From a bacterium 1xD42-87 (GTDB taxonomy: Bacteria > Bacillota > Clostridia > Lachnospirales > Lachnospiraceae), in assembly GCA_003611805.1 (NCBI GenBank), contig RAYM01000011.1:124001-188000 (forward strand): DNA of 64,000 bases. The letters run 5' to 3'. Positions 34,382 through 42,589 of this stretch are shown here, piece by piece (within the stretch, counting starts at the first letter, position 1; each line of letters starts with the position of its first letter). A model generated the notes under the pieces. That model was given only the letters and a program-made list of their open reading frames with translations. It was not told the origin of the DNA and ran no database searches. The translations under genes were made by a program, and so were the position numbers.

Positions 34382-34572
34382 GGTTTACTCCATTCTGAAG
34401 CGCCAACTGCTGAGCTTATGACGCTTCTGCGTCGTGTTGTTTTCTTTCATTGTGTACAATGCCGTATTTTTTTCAATCACTTACGCAATATGCAGTGCTT
34501 TTAAGTAAGCTTTGCTGTTTTGTTCCTGTCCTATGGCGTGAAGCTTTTAGAAGCGTTTTTCGCTTTTCTTTT

Positions 34573-35673
34573 TCAATGGGTGTGTATTTTGTAGCCGTGC
34601 TCTGTCATAATTTCCATGGCACGGGAAAGCGTGTCCTGACTGTAAAACTCGATACGCAGCGTCCCTTCTGCCAGTTCCCTGTTGTGGTTGATGCCGATAT
34701 TCTTGATGCTCACGTCGTGCATTGCCAGAAGGGAGGCGATGGCAGCAATGGCGCCAGGTTTGTCGGCGATGTCCACGGTAAACACATACTCCGCCTTGAT
34801 GGGACCGCTTGGCGCGCTGATAAAGGATTCCCTGTAATTTCTTGCCGTATCAAAGAAACGGTAAAGGGTGTCTTTTTTATGTTTGTCTATATCATCTGCA
34901 ATTGTCCTGAGGTACTGAATGTACGCCCGAAGCAGTTTGGAAATATTATCCGCGTTGGTCAGGCAGATCTGCTGCCACATTTCCGGGGAGGAGGAGGCGA
35001 TTCTTGTAATATCCTTGAAACCGCCTGCGGCGATCATTTTCATCACCCCGTCCTCGGAGTCGCTGCTTTTCACCAGATTGACCAAAGAGGCGGCGATCAC
35101 GTGAGGCAGATGGGAGATGGCGGCAGTCACATAGTCGTGTTCCCCGTAAGATAAAATAAGCGGAATCGCGCCTATGCTCTCCACAAGCGCACGGTATGTC
35201 TCCACCTTTTCGGCAGGGGCTTCGGCGGAAGGCGTCAGAATGTAGTAGGCGTTTTCCAGAAGGGATGCATTGGCATTCTGGTAGCCGAAACGCTCGGAAC
35301 CCGCCATGGGGTGACCGCCGATAAACTGCTTTTGTAGCTGCAGTTCTTCAATCTGCTTATGAATGCCGGTCTTGACACTCCCCACGTCCGTCAGAATGGT
35401 GTCGGGGGAGAGGTGGGGTTTCAGTGCCAGCAGATTTTCCGCATTGCGGGAAACCGGCGCGCACAAAAAGATATAGTCGCAGTTTTCGAAGGAATCGTCA
35501 ACGGCAGGACAGATTTGGTCGATCACCTGTTCCTTGACCGCGAGATTAAGAGACTCTGTATGGATATCGTAGGCGATAAGGCGGGCGTCCGGCAGATGGT
35601 GCCTGATTGCTTTGGCGATGGAGCCGCCGATCAGCCCGAGCCCGATAAAACCGCAGGTGAGTGTGTTTATCAT
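34573..35673 (-). CDS. tyrA: prephenate dehydrogenase with C-terminal ACT domain
   Basis: A 366-residue enzyme that oxidatively decarboxylates prephenate to 4-hydroxyphenylpyruvate in tyrosine synthesis. The N-terminal NAD motif is GFIGLGLIGGSIAKAI (residues 8-23). Prephenate-site segments LTDVGSVKTGI and GGHPMAGSERFGYQNA are intact. Residues about 295-366 form an ACT domain (FTVDIADKPGAIAAIASLL), suggesting feedback control by tyrosine or another amino acid. It is upstream of aroA on the same strand. Confidence 0.95.
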   Translation of the reverse strand: MINTLTCGFIGLGLIGGSIAKAIRHHLPDARLIAYDIHTESLNLAVKEQVIDQICPAVDDSFENCDYIFLCAPVSRNAENLLALKPHLSPDTILTDVGSVKTGIHKQIEELQLQKQFIGGHPMAGSERFGYQNANASLLENAYYILTPSAEAPAEKVETYRALVESIGAIPLILSYGEHDYVTAAISHLPHVIAASLVNLVKSSDSEDGVMKMIAAGGFKDITRIASSSPEMWQQICLTNADNISKLLRAYIQYLRTIADDIDKHKKDTLYRFFDTARNYRESFISAPSGPIKAEYVFTVDIADKPGAIAAIASLLAMHDVSIKNIGINHNRELAEGTLRIEFYSQDTLSRAMEIMTEHGYKIHTH

Positions 35674-35730
35674 GTCAGTACCTCGTAAGTTTATTTTTCG
35701 TTTTTAAGATATCACAAAACGGGAGGGAAA

Positions 35731-36465
35731 TCAAACGGCATAATTTCTTTCACGGTATTTTCCTGGAGTGATGCCTGTAAATTTTCTAAAAGCATAGGTA
35801 AAAGCGCTTTGTGAAGAATATCCAAGCGACGCAGAGATTTCAAAATAACTCAGATTACTGTATTTTAACAGATTTTGCGCCGTATCCATTTTGGCGGCAG
35901 TGACATAAGCTTTGATGGTTTGCCCGGTATCCTGCTTAAATAATTTGGACAGATAGGATACATTTAGATTTGTAAAATCAGCTAATCCTTTCGCAGATAA
36001 GTCTGCGTTTAGATCTTCATAAATATGATCGATACATTTTCTGACATGAATGGATATGATGTCGTCCTTTTTTATTTCGCCTATCCGTTTCGCAAAATCC
36101 AGACACATATCCTCAAGCAAAAGCTGCAGATCATCACATGTGGAAGCAGCATCAGATTTTTGACTGTAGATATCTGCAATCATATAAGCTTCATCATGTC
36201 CCAGGCCGCTTCCCAAACCCGATTCTGCAAGGAGTGTTGCGATAATCACAAAATGATACTTCATATTGTGTAATTGATTTTCAGATAAAATTCTTCCTAC
36301 GGCAGAAAGCTTTACTTCTCCAGAAGAAATAAAAGTGTTCAACTTTTCTGTATCGCCGCTCGTTATGGCTTCCAATATACCATCTTCCAAATAGTATGGT
36401 TTCTTTTGATATCCATGTACCTTTTGCAGATATAGCTGCCTGTTAAGTTCTATTCTTATTTTCAT
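35731..36465 (-). CDS. AraC-family transcriptional regulator
   Basis: A 244-residue regulator. The C-terminal 95 residues carry two HTH motifs: LADFTNLNVSYLSKLFKQ and FEISASLGYSSQSAFTYAFRK, then GITPGKYRER, the AraC signature. The N-terminal 140 residues have no cupin motif that can be seen and resemble those of regulators next to drug efflux genes. It is divergent from the MATE exporter gene, with about 160 AT-rich bases between, containing a palindrome (36576-36592). Control of the exporter is therefore likely. Confidence 0.88.
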   Translation of the reverse strand: MKIRIELNRQLYLQKVHGYQKKPYYLEDGILEAITSGDTEKLNTFISSGEVKLSAVGRILSENQLHNMKYHFVIIATLLAESGLGSGLGHDEAYMIADIYSQKSDAASTCDDLQLLLEDMCLDFAKRIGEIKKDDIISIHVRKCIDHIYEDLNADLSAKGLADFTNLNVSYLSKLFKQDTGQTIKAYVTAAKMDTAQNLLKYSNLSYFEISASLGYSSQSAFTYAFRKFTGITPGKYRERNYAV

Positions 36466-36575
36466 AAGAGACTCCTTTATCTCATAATCAATGCTGCATT
36501 CCTAAAGCAGCATCATCTTAAGTATTTGTGATAATACCATAGTTTTGATAAAAAGGCGAGGGTTTCGATATAAAT

Positions 36576-36592
36576 TTTATATCAATGATGAT
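36576..36592. promoter_or_regulatory. AT-rich palindrome between the AraC regulator and MATE gene
   Basis: GATATAAATTTTATATC is an inverted repeat with 6-7-base arms about 35 bases upstream of the MATE start. It may overlap the exporter's promoter and serve as an operator. Confidence 0.4.
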
Positions 36593-36628
36593 AAAACGAA
36601 ATAAAATTGGTTTGAGGAAGGTGTCATC

Positions 36629-37960
36629 ATGGATCAAATAGATTTTACCAGAGGTTCCATAACAAAGTCATTCTGCAGGTTTTTCTTTCCAATGCTGTTG
36701 GCCAATATATTACAACAGGTATATTCCTTTACGGACATGGTTATCATCGGGCAGGGCCTGGGAGACCGTTCCCTTGCCGCTGTCGGTAACTTTACAACTA
36801 TTTCCTTTTTCTTAACAGGGTTTATTATGGGAATCACAAACGGCTTTTCTGTCAATATATCTCAAGCTTGTGGCGAAAAGGAGTCTGGTAAGCTGAAAAA
36901 AATAATTGCATCTTCGCTAAAAATAACTGCTGTATTTGCGGTTCTTTTTTCGATGATAGGGTTGCTGCTTCTAAAACCAATGTTACAGATCATGCAGACA
37001 GACCAGGAACTTTTAAACGATTGTATGGCGTACGGCTGTATCATATTCGGCGGTTTGCCCATTCTGGCGGCATACCAGTTACTGTCCTCCGTTTTAAGGG
37101 GAGTTGGCGACAGTAAAACGCCCTTATTCGCAATCGGTGTTTCATCCGCATGCAACATAATATTAGATATATTGTTTCTTTATTTATTCCATTCCGGCAT
37201 TTCTGGACCGGCTTATGCAACAGTCCTTTCACAATTACTCGCTGCAGGCATTTGTTATTTTCGATTACATAGGATGAAGGAACGAAAGATTACCAGAAGT
37301 GATTTCGTGTTCCATTTCAGATTGGATATGGAATTGTTGAAAAACGGCTTGCCAATGGCATTTATGCATGCAATGACTTCAGTCGGCTGCATATTTGTTC
37401 AAAGCTGTATTAACGGTTATGGTGTTGCTTATACATCGGCATATGCAGTCTGCAATAAATATCTGAATTTTTTTATGCTGCCGGGAATAACGATCGGCTT
37501 TACCATATCTTCGTTTACAGGTCAGAATTTTGGCGGCAAGGAGTTTAAAAGAATTCGCGGCGGTACAAAAATGGCGTGCATAATGGCGGTTCTCTCAGCG
37601 CTGTTACTTGGAATGGTACTGTTTTTCTTCTCCGATTTACTGGCAAAAATTATGCTTACCGGGCAGGAAGCGGCTGCCTGTGCTTCCATATATCTGAGAT
37701 TTTTAGCATTATTTATGGTTCTTCTGAATGCATTGTTTGTTTTTCGAAGCTGTGTTCAGGGATTAGGGAAACCGGCTGTACCTATGTGTTCCGGCATCGT
37801 TGAAATGCTGATTCGCATACCGGCTGTTTACTTCGGATTACCTATATTTGGATTTGCGGCGGCCATATATGCTGAAGGCATAGCCTGGATAGGAGCATTG
37901 GCGCTCAATGGTATTTCATATATATGTTTTCTAAAAAAATACGAAAGGCATGGCTGTTGA
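36629..37960 (+). CDS. MATE-family multidrug efflux transporter
   Basis: A 443-residue protein with about twelve membrane helices in two similar halves. The N-terminus matches the NorM/DinF/MepA group (ITKSFCRFFFPMLLANILQQ, YSFTDMVIIGQGLGDRSLAAVG, then FFLTGFIMGITNGFSVNIS). It would export cationic drugs or metabolites in exchange for sodium ions or protons. It is transcribed away from the AraC regulator; AGGAAGG is the ribosome site. No overlap with the following EF-G gene. Confidence 0.92.
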   Translation: MDQIDFTRGSITKSFCRFFFPMLLANILQQVYSFTDMVIIGQGLGDRSLAAVGNFTTISFFLTGFIMGITNGFSVNISQACGEKESGKLKKIIASSLKITAVFAVLFSMIGLLLLKPMLQIMQTDQELLNDCMAYGCIIFGGLPILAAYQLLSSVLRGVGDSKTPLFAIGVSSACNIILDILFLYLFHSGISGPAYATVLSQLLAAGICYFRLHRMKERKITRSDFVFHFRLDMELLKNGLPMAFMHAMTSVGCIFVQSCINGYGVAYTSAYAVCNKYLNFFMLPGITIGFTISSFTGQNFGGKEFKRIRGGTKMACIMAVLSALLLGMVLFFFSDLLAKIMLTGQEAAACASIYLRFLALFMVLLNALFVFRSCVQGLGKPAVPMCSGIVEMLIRIPAVYFGLPIFGFAAAIYAEGIAWIGALALNGISYICFLKKYERHGC

Positions 37961-38004
37961 TAGAATCGTGTTTTCACAATCTGTGCAGAATGTATAAATA
38001 GTTG

Positions 38005-38033
38005 TTGAAATTGTTCTGAAAATTTAGTAAAAT
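38005..38033 (+). promoter_or_regulatory. sigma-A promoter of the EF-G paralogue
   Basis: TTGAAA (38005-38010), 17 bases, TAAAAT (38028-38033). Leader about 70 bases ending in TTGGAGGG. Confidence 0.6.
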
Positions 38034-38112
38034 GTATTTACAACTTAGCGCCATGATTTTGTTTGGCTTTGGGTGGTGAATAAAGAACAACAGAATTGGA
38101 GGGTTACAAGGC

Positions 38113-40206
38113 ATGAATGTTTACACAACGGATAAGATTCGTAATGTGGTTTTGCTGGGACATGGGGGATGCGGCAAGACCAGTCTGGTGGAAGCGATGG
38201 CTTACCTTTCCGGTATCACATCCAGAATGGGTAAGATAGACGATGGGAACACGGTGAGCGATTTCGGTAAGGAGGAACAGAAGCGCCATATTTCCATCGC
38301 CACGTCTGTTGTTCCGATTGAGTGGGAAGGCACGAAGATCAATGTGCTGGATTCCCCGGGCTTTTTTGATTTCGTAGGTGAAGTGGAAGAGGCAGTCAGC
38401 GCGGCGGATGCGGCGATCATCGTCGTTTCCGGCAAGGCTGGCTTGGAGGTCGGTACAGAGAAGGCGTGGGAGATCTGCGAGAAATATAAGCTGCCCCGTT
38501 TTGTGTTTGTGACGGATATGGATATCGACAACGCATCTTTCAGACAGGTTGTGGAGGATATGACCGAAAAGTACGGGAAGAAAATCGCTCCCTTCCATCT
38601 GCCGATCCGTGAAAATGAGAAGTTTGTGGGCTATATCAATGTGATTACCGAGCAGGCATACCGCTGGGAAGGCAAGGAAGTCGTAGAGTGCGAGATGCCA
38701 GAGTACAGCAAGGAAAACCTGCAGCTGTGCCGCGACACGCTGATGGAGGCGGTTGCCGAGACGAGCGAGGATTTCATGGAACGCTACTTTAACGGTGATA
38801 CTTTCTCGGAGGCGGAGATTCGTTCGGCTATGCGCACCAACGTGATGGACGGCAGTGTGGTGCCTATGTCCATGGGTTCCAACGTGCTCTGTCAGGGAAT
38901 CTTCACGCTGCTTGACGATATCGTAAAATATATGCCCAGCCCGGAAAACCGGGAGATTGCGGGCGTTGACTTAAAGACCAACGAAGTTTTTCAGGCGAAC
39001 TTTGACTTCTCCAAGGCGAAGTCGGCTTATATCTTTAAGACCATCGTGGATCCCTTTATCGGCAAATATTCGCTGATTAAGGTGTGCTCCGGCGTATTCA
39101 AGAGCGACGACATGATCTACAACGACGAGAAGGAAGTGGAGGAGAAGATCAGCAAGCTCTATGTGATGCAGGGCAGCAAGCCCATCGAGGTCAAGGAGCT
39201 TCATGCGGGTGATATCGGCGCGATTGCGAAGCTGACGGCGGCGCGGACCGGCAATACCCTTTCCACCAAGGCACGCATTATCCGTTACGGAAAGACAGAG
39301 ATCTCCACACCTTATACATACAAACGATATAAGGCAAAGAACAAGGGAGATGTGGATAAGGTTTCCCAGGCACTGCAGAAGATGCGCCATGAGGACCAGA
39401 CGCTTCAGGTGGTCAATGACGCGGAGAACAAACAGTCCCTGCTCTACGGCATGGGCGATCTGCATCTGGATGTGGTTGTCAGCCGCCTTCTCAATGAATA
39501 TAAGGTGGAGATCGAGCTCACTGAGCCGAAGATTGCATACAAGGAGACGATCCGCAAGAAATCCGATGTGGAGCACAAGTATAAAAAGCAGTCCGGCGGT
39601 CATGGCCAGTACGGTCATGTAAAGATGCGCTTTGAGCCGTCGGGCGATCTGGAGACACCTTTCGAATTTACACAGGAAGTAGTGGGCGGCGCGGTGCCGA
39701 AGAATTACTTCCCGGCGGTAGAGAAGGGCTTGCAGGATTCCGTTCAGGCGGGGCCTCTGGCAGCTTACCCCGTGGTGGGCGTGAAGGCGGTTCTCTACGA
39801 CGGATCCTATCACCCGGTGGATTCCTCAGAGATGGCGTTCAAGATGGCGACGATTCAGGCGTTCAAGAAGGGATTCATGGAGGCAGGACCCGTACTTCTT
39901 GAGCCGATTGCAAACCTGCAGGTGACCGTACCCGAATCCTATACAGGCGACGTGATGGGCGACCTGAATAAGAGAAGGGGCAGGGTGCTCGGCATGAATC
40001 CCGCAGGGGACGGCAAGACCGTGGTTGAGGCGGATATTCCGGTGGCATGCTTAAGCGGTTACTGCACCGACCTCCGTTCCATGACCGGCGGACGCGGCAC
40101 TTACAAGTATGAGTTCGCGAGATACGAGCAGGCGCCCAGCGATGTGCAGGAAAAGGAAGTGGCGGCGAGAGCGAAGGCTGTTGCGGAGGCGAGTGCGGAG
40201 GCATAA
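38113..40206 (+). CDS. elongation factor G-like GTPase (EF-G paralogue)
   Basis: A 697-residue translational GTPase with all EF-G domains: G domain (1-270), domain II (about 290-380), III, IV (ending near 600) and V. Domain IV contains GGHGQYGHVKMRFEP, and domain V PVLLEPIANLQVTVPE with GDVMGDLNKRRGRV. The G domain departs from true EF-G: P-loop LGHGGCGKTS instead of AHIDAGKTT, G3 DSPGFFDF instead of DTPGHVDF, so the catalytic His is Phe, and G4 FVTDMD instead of NKMD. This class occurs in many Firmicutes next to a canonical FusA. Its role could be ribosome recycling or stress translation; neither is shown. It has its own promoter and a strong ribosome site. Confidence 0.88.
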   Translation: MNVYTTDKIRNVVLLGHGGCGKTSLVEAMAYLSGITSRMGKIDDGNTVSDFGKEEQKRHISIATSVVPIEWEGTKINVLDSPGFFDFVGEVEEAVSAADAAIIVVSGKAGLEVGTEKAWEICEKYKLPRFVFVTDMDIDNASFRQVVEDMTEKYGKKIAPFHLPIRENEKFVGYINVITEQAYRWEGKEVVECEMPEYSKENLQLCRDTLMEAVAETSEDFMERYFNGDTFSEAEIRSAMRTNVMDGSVVPMSMGSNVLCQGIFTLLDDIVKYMPSPENREIAGVDLKTNEVFQANFDFSKAKSAYIFKTIVDPFIGKYSLIKVCSGVFKSDDMIYNDEKEVEEKISKLYVMQGSKPIEVKELHAGDIGAIAKLTAARTGNTLSTKARIIRYGKTEISTPYTYKRYKAKNKGDVDKVSQALQKMRHEDQTLQVVNDAENKQSLLYGMGDLHLDVVVSRLLNEYKVEIELTEPKIAYKETIRKKSDVEHKYKKQSGGHGQYGHVKMRFEPSGDLETPFEFTQEVVGGAVPKNYFPAVEKGLQDSVQAGPLAAYPVVGVKAVLYDGSYHPVDSSEMAFKMATIQAFKKGFMEAGPVLLEPIANLQVTVPESYTGDVMGDLNKRRGRVLGMNPAGDGKTVVEADIPVACLSGYCTDLRSMTGGRGTYKYEFARYEQAPSDVQEKEVAARAKAVAEASAEA

Positions 40207-40314
40207 CAGATAGTTGAGGTATGATGGCGGATATCCTTTCGGTTTTTGGAGAGGGTATCCGCTTTTTATGAACACGCCTGCACAGGGAAAGAAGAAAAGA
40301 GAGGGAGTTTACCG

Positions 40315-42540
40315 TTGAAATATACAGGCAGTGCCACGACCAAATTAAATTTATTGCGAAAGACAGTAGTCGGTCTTTTCTTTTTTCTGTGTCTCGGACA
40401 GGGGCTTTATGTCCATGCAGGAGAAGCGGTCTTTGAGAAGGACGGGGAAGTTTATCTGATCCGGTCCGCGCAGGACATGCGGACGCTGGCGCTCCTGGTG
40501 AACGGAAACAGGGAAGTGGAGCCGGGGGTGGCGGCGCACAGCGCTTCATACCGGCTGACCCGCGATATTGACTTGTCTGCTTACTGCAAAGGAGCGGCGG
40601 GCTGGGAACCCATCGGATGCGGGCGTGATGAGGGAGAGGACGAAACGTTTGTGAGGGAATTTAACGGCACCTTTGACGGCGGGGAGCATGTGGTGGAGGG
40701 ATTATATATCAATTTACCCGGCGGAGAAGATCAAGGACTGTTTGGAACAAGGACTTATCTGTCTGAAGAGTGCGACAGTGCGGCATATCGGGAAAGCGGA
40801 CGCACCGTGATAAAAAATCTTTACATTAAGGACTGCGACATTACGGGCGGGCTGAATGTGGGCGGCGTCATGGGTGGCATGACGATTACGAGCGGTCTGC
40901 GAAGCGGGGGAGATTTATTGATAGAAAACTGCCATGTGACGGGGAAGATTACCGGCTTTGACTCGGCAGGCGGTATCACAGGAGCGGCTTCTGTTGTGGA
41001 AAACTGCAGTTTTGCGGGTACTGTGGAAGCTTACAGCGCGGTGGGCGGTATTGCGGGAATCGCATATTACATCCGTGGGTGCGCCGTACATGCCATGGTA
41101 GAGGGCGGCTTTGACCAGTCGGGCGGCGACACGGGCGGTATTGGCGGAGTTGCCATCTGCGTGCGGGACAGCTATACGGTCGGCACCGTGACGGGGACTG
41201 ACAATATTGGCGGTATTGCAGGCAGGGGATCCTGTTTGACCGGCTGCTATGCAAGGGCGGATGTGACGGGAGATAAGTACACGGGTGAGCTGCTCGGCTA
41301 TCCGCAAAAGTTTGATGGGATACCATTGCCGGAAGGTGCGTCTGACGAGGTCGAAATCGAAAACTGTCTGTCGGAAGGGGAAGATATAACAGACTTTAAA
41401 GAATTTATGGAAAAAACAGAGCAGGATGTGTGGCGCTGTGCGGCTGACGATGCCTATCCCAATCTTTCATGGGAGAAGGAGAGACGGTTCGGTTATACAG
41501 TCACCACCACGGTGCAGGCGGGGGACAGCCTGTGGGAGCTTGCTGATCAGATGTACGGGGACGGGCATTTCTGGACACAGATTTATGAGGAGAATCAGAA
41601 GCATATCGGCAAAGACGCGAGTCTGCTCGCGGCAGGGACGGATCTGGAGATCACGGTGAACGCGTCGCAGGCTGACTACGCGTCGAGGGGGAATATCTGG
41701 GAGCAGGAACAGGCTTTTCTGGAGGAAGGAAAAAAGCGGGGTTTGGCGAAGGAAGAGTTAAAGCGTTTTTTTCGCAGACTGCTTGCGGATGACCTGTGGA
41801 ACGGTGTGGTATGGAAGCGGGAAGGCGCGTCGAAGGATTCCCACAGGCAGATTAACGACTGGGTGATTGCCGACCTGGACGGAAACGGACAGGCGGACAT
41901 GGTTGTGATGGCAGGGGAGGGGAGCCTGCTTGTTCCCGGTGAAATCTGGCTCTATTTCAACGAGGAACCGGCTTATGTCCTGAAGGATGAAAGCGCTTTC
42001 TATGAGGACCATTTTTGCTTTGGCTCTACTTTTTGGGAAGCGCCTTTTATGGCAGATTTAGATAATGACGGCAGGCCGGAGCTGCTGTTTGCGGTGTTTA
42101 ATGGCGGCAACGGCGGACCGGGTGGAAGAGACCATTGTCTGTTCCGGCGTGTGGGGGATGAGTGGGTGGACTGTCTGAAGGAGATTCCAAATGAGCGGGA
42201 ATGGGCTGGAGAGCCCGAACTGCATATTGATGTGACATGTATCGGCGTGAATCGCTATGAGGCATACTGCCCCTATCTGGACGAGCGCATCGAATTTGAC
42301 GGATGGAATATTCGTGAAATTGGGGAAAACGAGTATGGGCACACGGGCGGTGCAAACATCAGGGGGTTTTTTGATTTCGAGCGAGTCACGTATCAGGGGA
42401 AGAACGCCCTTAAATGCCGGGAGTATCTGAGCGGGGAAGGCGGAAACGCGCACGGTGTCGGCGAGGCGGTGTTTATCCTCGCCTGGGACGCGGACGGCGT
42501 GTGCCGCGTGGCGGACTGGTGGGTGGAAGGCTGGACGTAG
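40315..42540 (+). CDS. secreted protein with GLUG repeats, LysM domain and VCBS-like motifs
   Basis: A 741-residue protein starting at TTG 40315, seven bases after GAGGGAG; an earlier in-frame TTG at 40246 has no ribosome site. The N-terminal signal peptide is VVGLFFFLCLGQGLYVHAG. Residues 150-340 contain GLUG-type repeats (GGVMGGMTI, GGITGAASV, GGIAGIAYY, GGIGGVAIC, GGIAGRGSC). A LysM domain follows at about 398-445 (VQAGDSLWELADQMYGDG), for binding peptidoglycan or chitin-type glycans. Two calcium-loop motifs, DLDGNGQADMV (about 522) and DLDNDGRPELLF (about 581), resemble VCBS/FG-GAP beta-propeller blades. It is probably a wall-bound surface protein. It is convergent with the large surface protein gene. 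Confidence 0.8.
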   Translation: MKYTGSATTKLNLLRKTVVGLFFFLCLGQGLYVHAGEAVFEKDGEVYLIRSAQDMRTLALLVNGNREVEPGVAAHSASYRLTRDIDLSAYCKGAAGWEPIGCGRDEGEDETFVREFNGTFDGGEHVVEGLYINLPGGEDQGLFGTRTYLSEECDSAAYRESGRTVIKNLYIKDCDITGGLNVGGVMGGMTITSGLRSGGDLLIENCHVTGKITGFDSAGGITGAASVVENCSFAGTVEAYSAVGGIAGIAYYIRGCAVHAMVEGGFDQSGGDTGGIGGVAICVRDSYTVGTVTGTDNIGGIAGRGSCLTGCYARADVTGDKYTGELLGYPQKFDGIPLPEGASDEVEIENCLSEGEDITDFKEFMEKTEQDVWRCAADDAYPNLSWEKERRFGYTVTTTVQAGDSLWELADQMYGDGHFWTQIYEENQKHIGKDASLLAAGTDLEITVNASQADYASRGNIWEQEQAFLEEGKKRGLAKEELKRFFRRLLADDLWNGVVWKREGASKDSHRQINDWVIADLDGNGQADMVVMAGEGSLLVPGEIWLYFNEEPAYVLKDESAFYEDHFCFGSTFWEAPFMADLDNDGRPELLFAVFNGGNGGPGGRDHCLFRRVGDEWVDCLKEIPNEREWAGEPELHIDVTCIGVNRYEAYCPYLDERIEFDGWNIREIGENEYGHTGGANIRGFFDFERVTYQGKNALKCREYLSGEGGNAHGVGEAVFILAWDADGVCRVADWWVEGWT

Positions 42541-42550
42541 GGACAAAGAG

Positions 42551-42577
42551 AAGGAGCAGGTGATGAGCCTGCTCCTC
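42551..42577. terminator. hairpin between two convergent surface-protein genes
   Basis: AGGAGCAGG (42552-42560) pairs with CCTGCTCCT (42568-42576) around a 7-base loop. It probably ends transcripts from both sides. Confidence 0.65.
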
Positions 42578-42589
42578 TTGGCATACGGA

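Noticed and set aside
34382..34572. Hairpin GAAGCG/CGCTTC with AGCTCAGCAG between tyrA and aroA, considered as a third copy of the queA/ruvB element
   Set aside because: Only the short string matches; the nested helices and internal loops are not kept.
40246..40314. In-frame N-terminal extension of the GLUG/LysM protein
   Set aside because: No ribosome site at 40246; TTG 40315 has GAGGGAG and places the signal peptide at the N-terminus.
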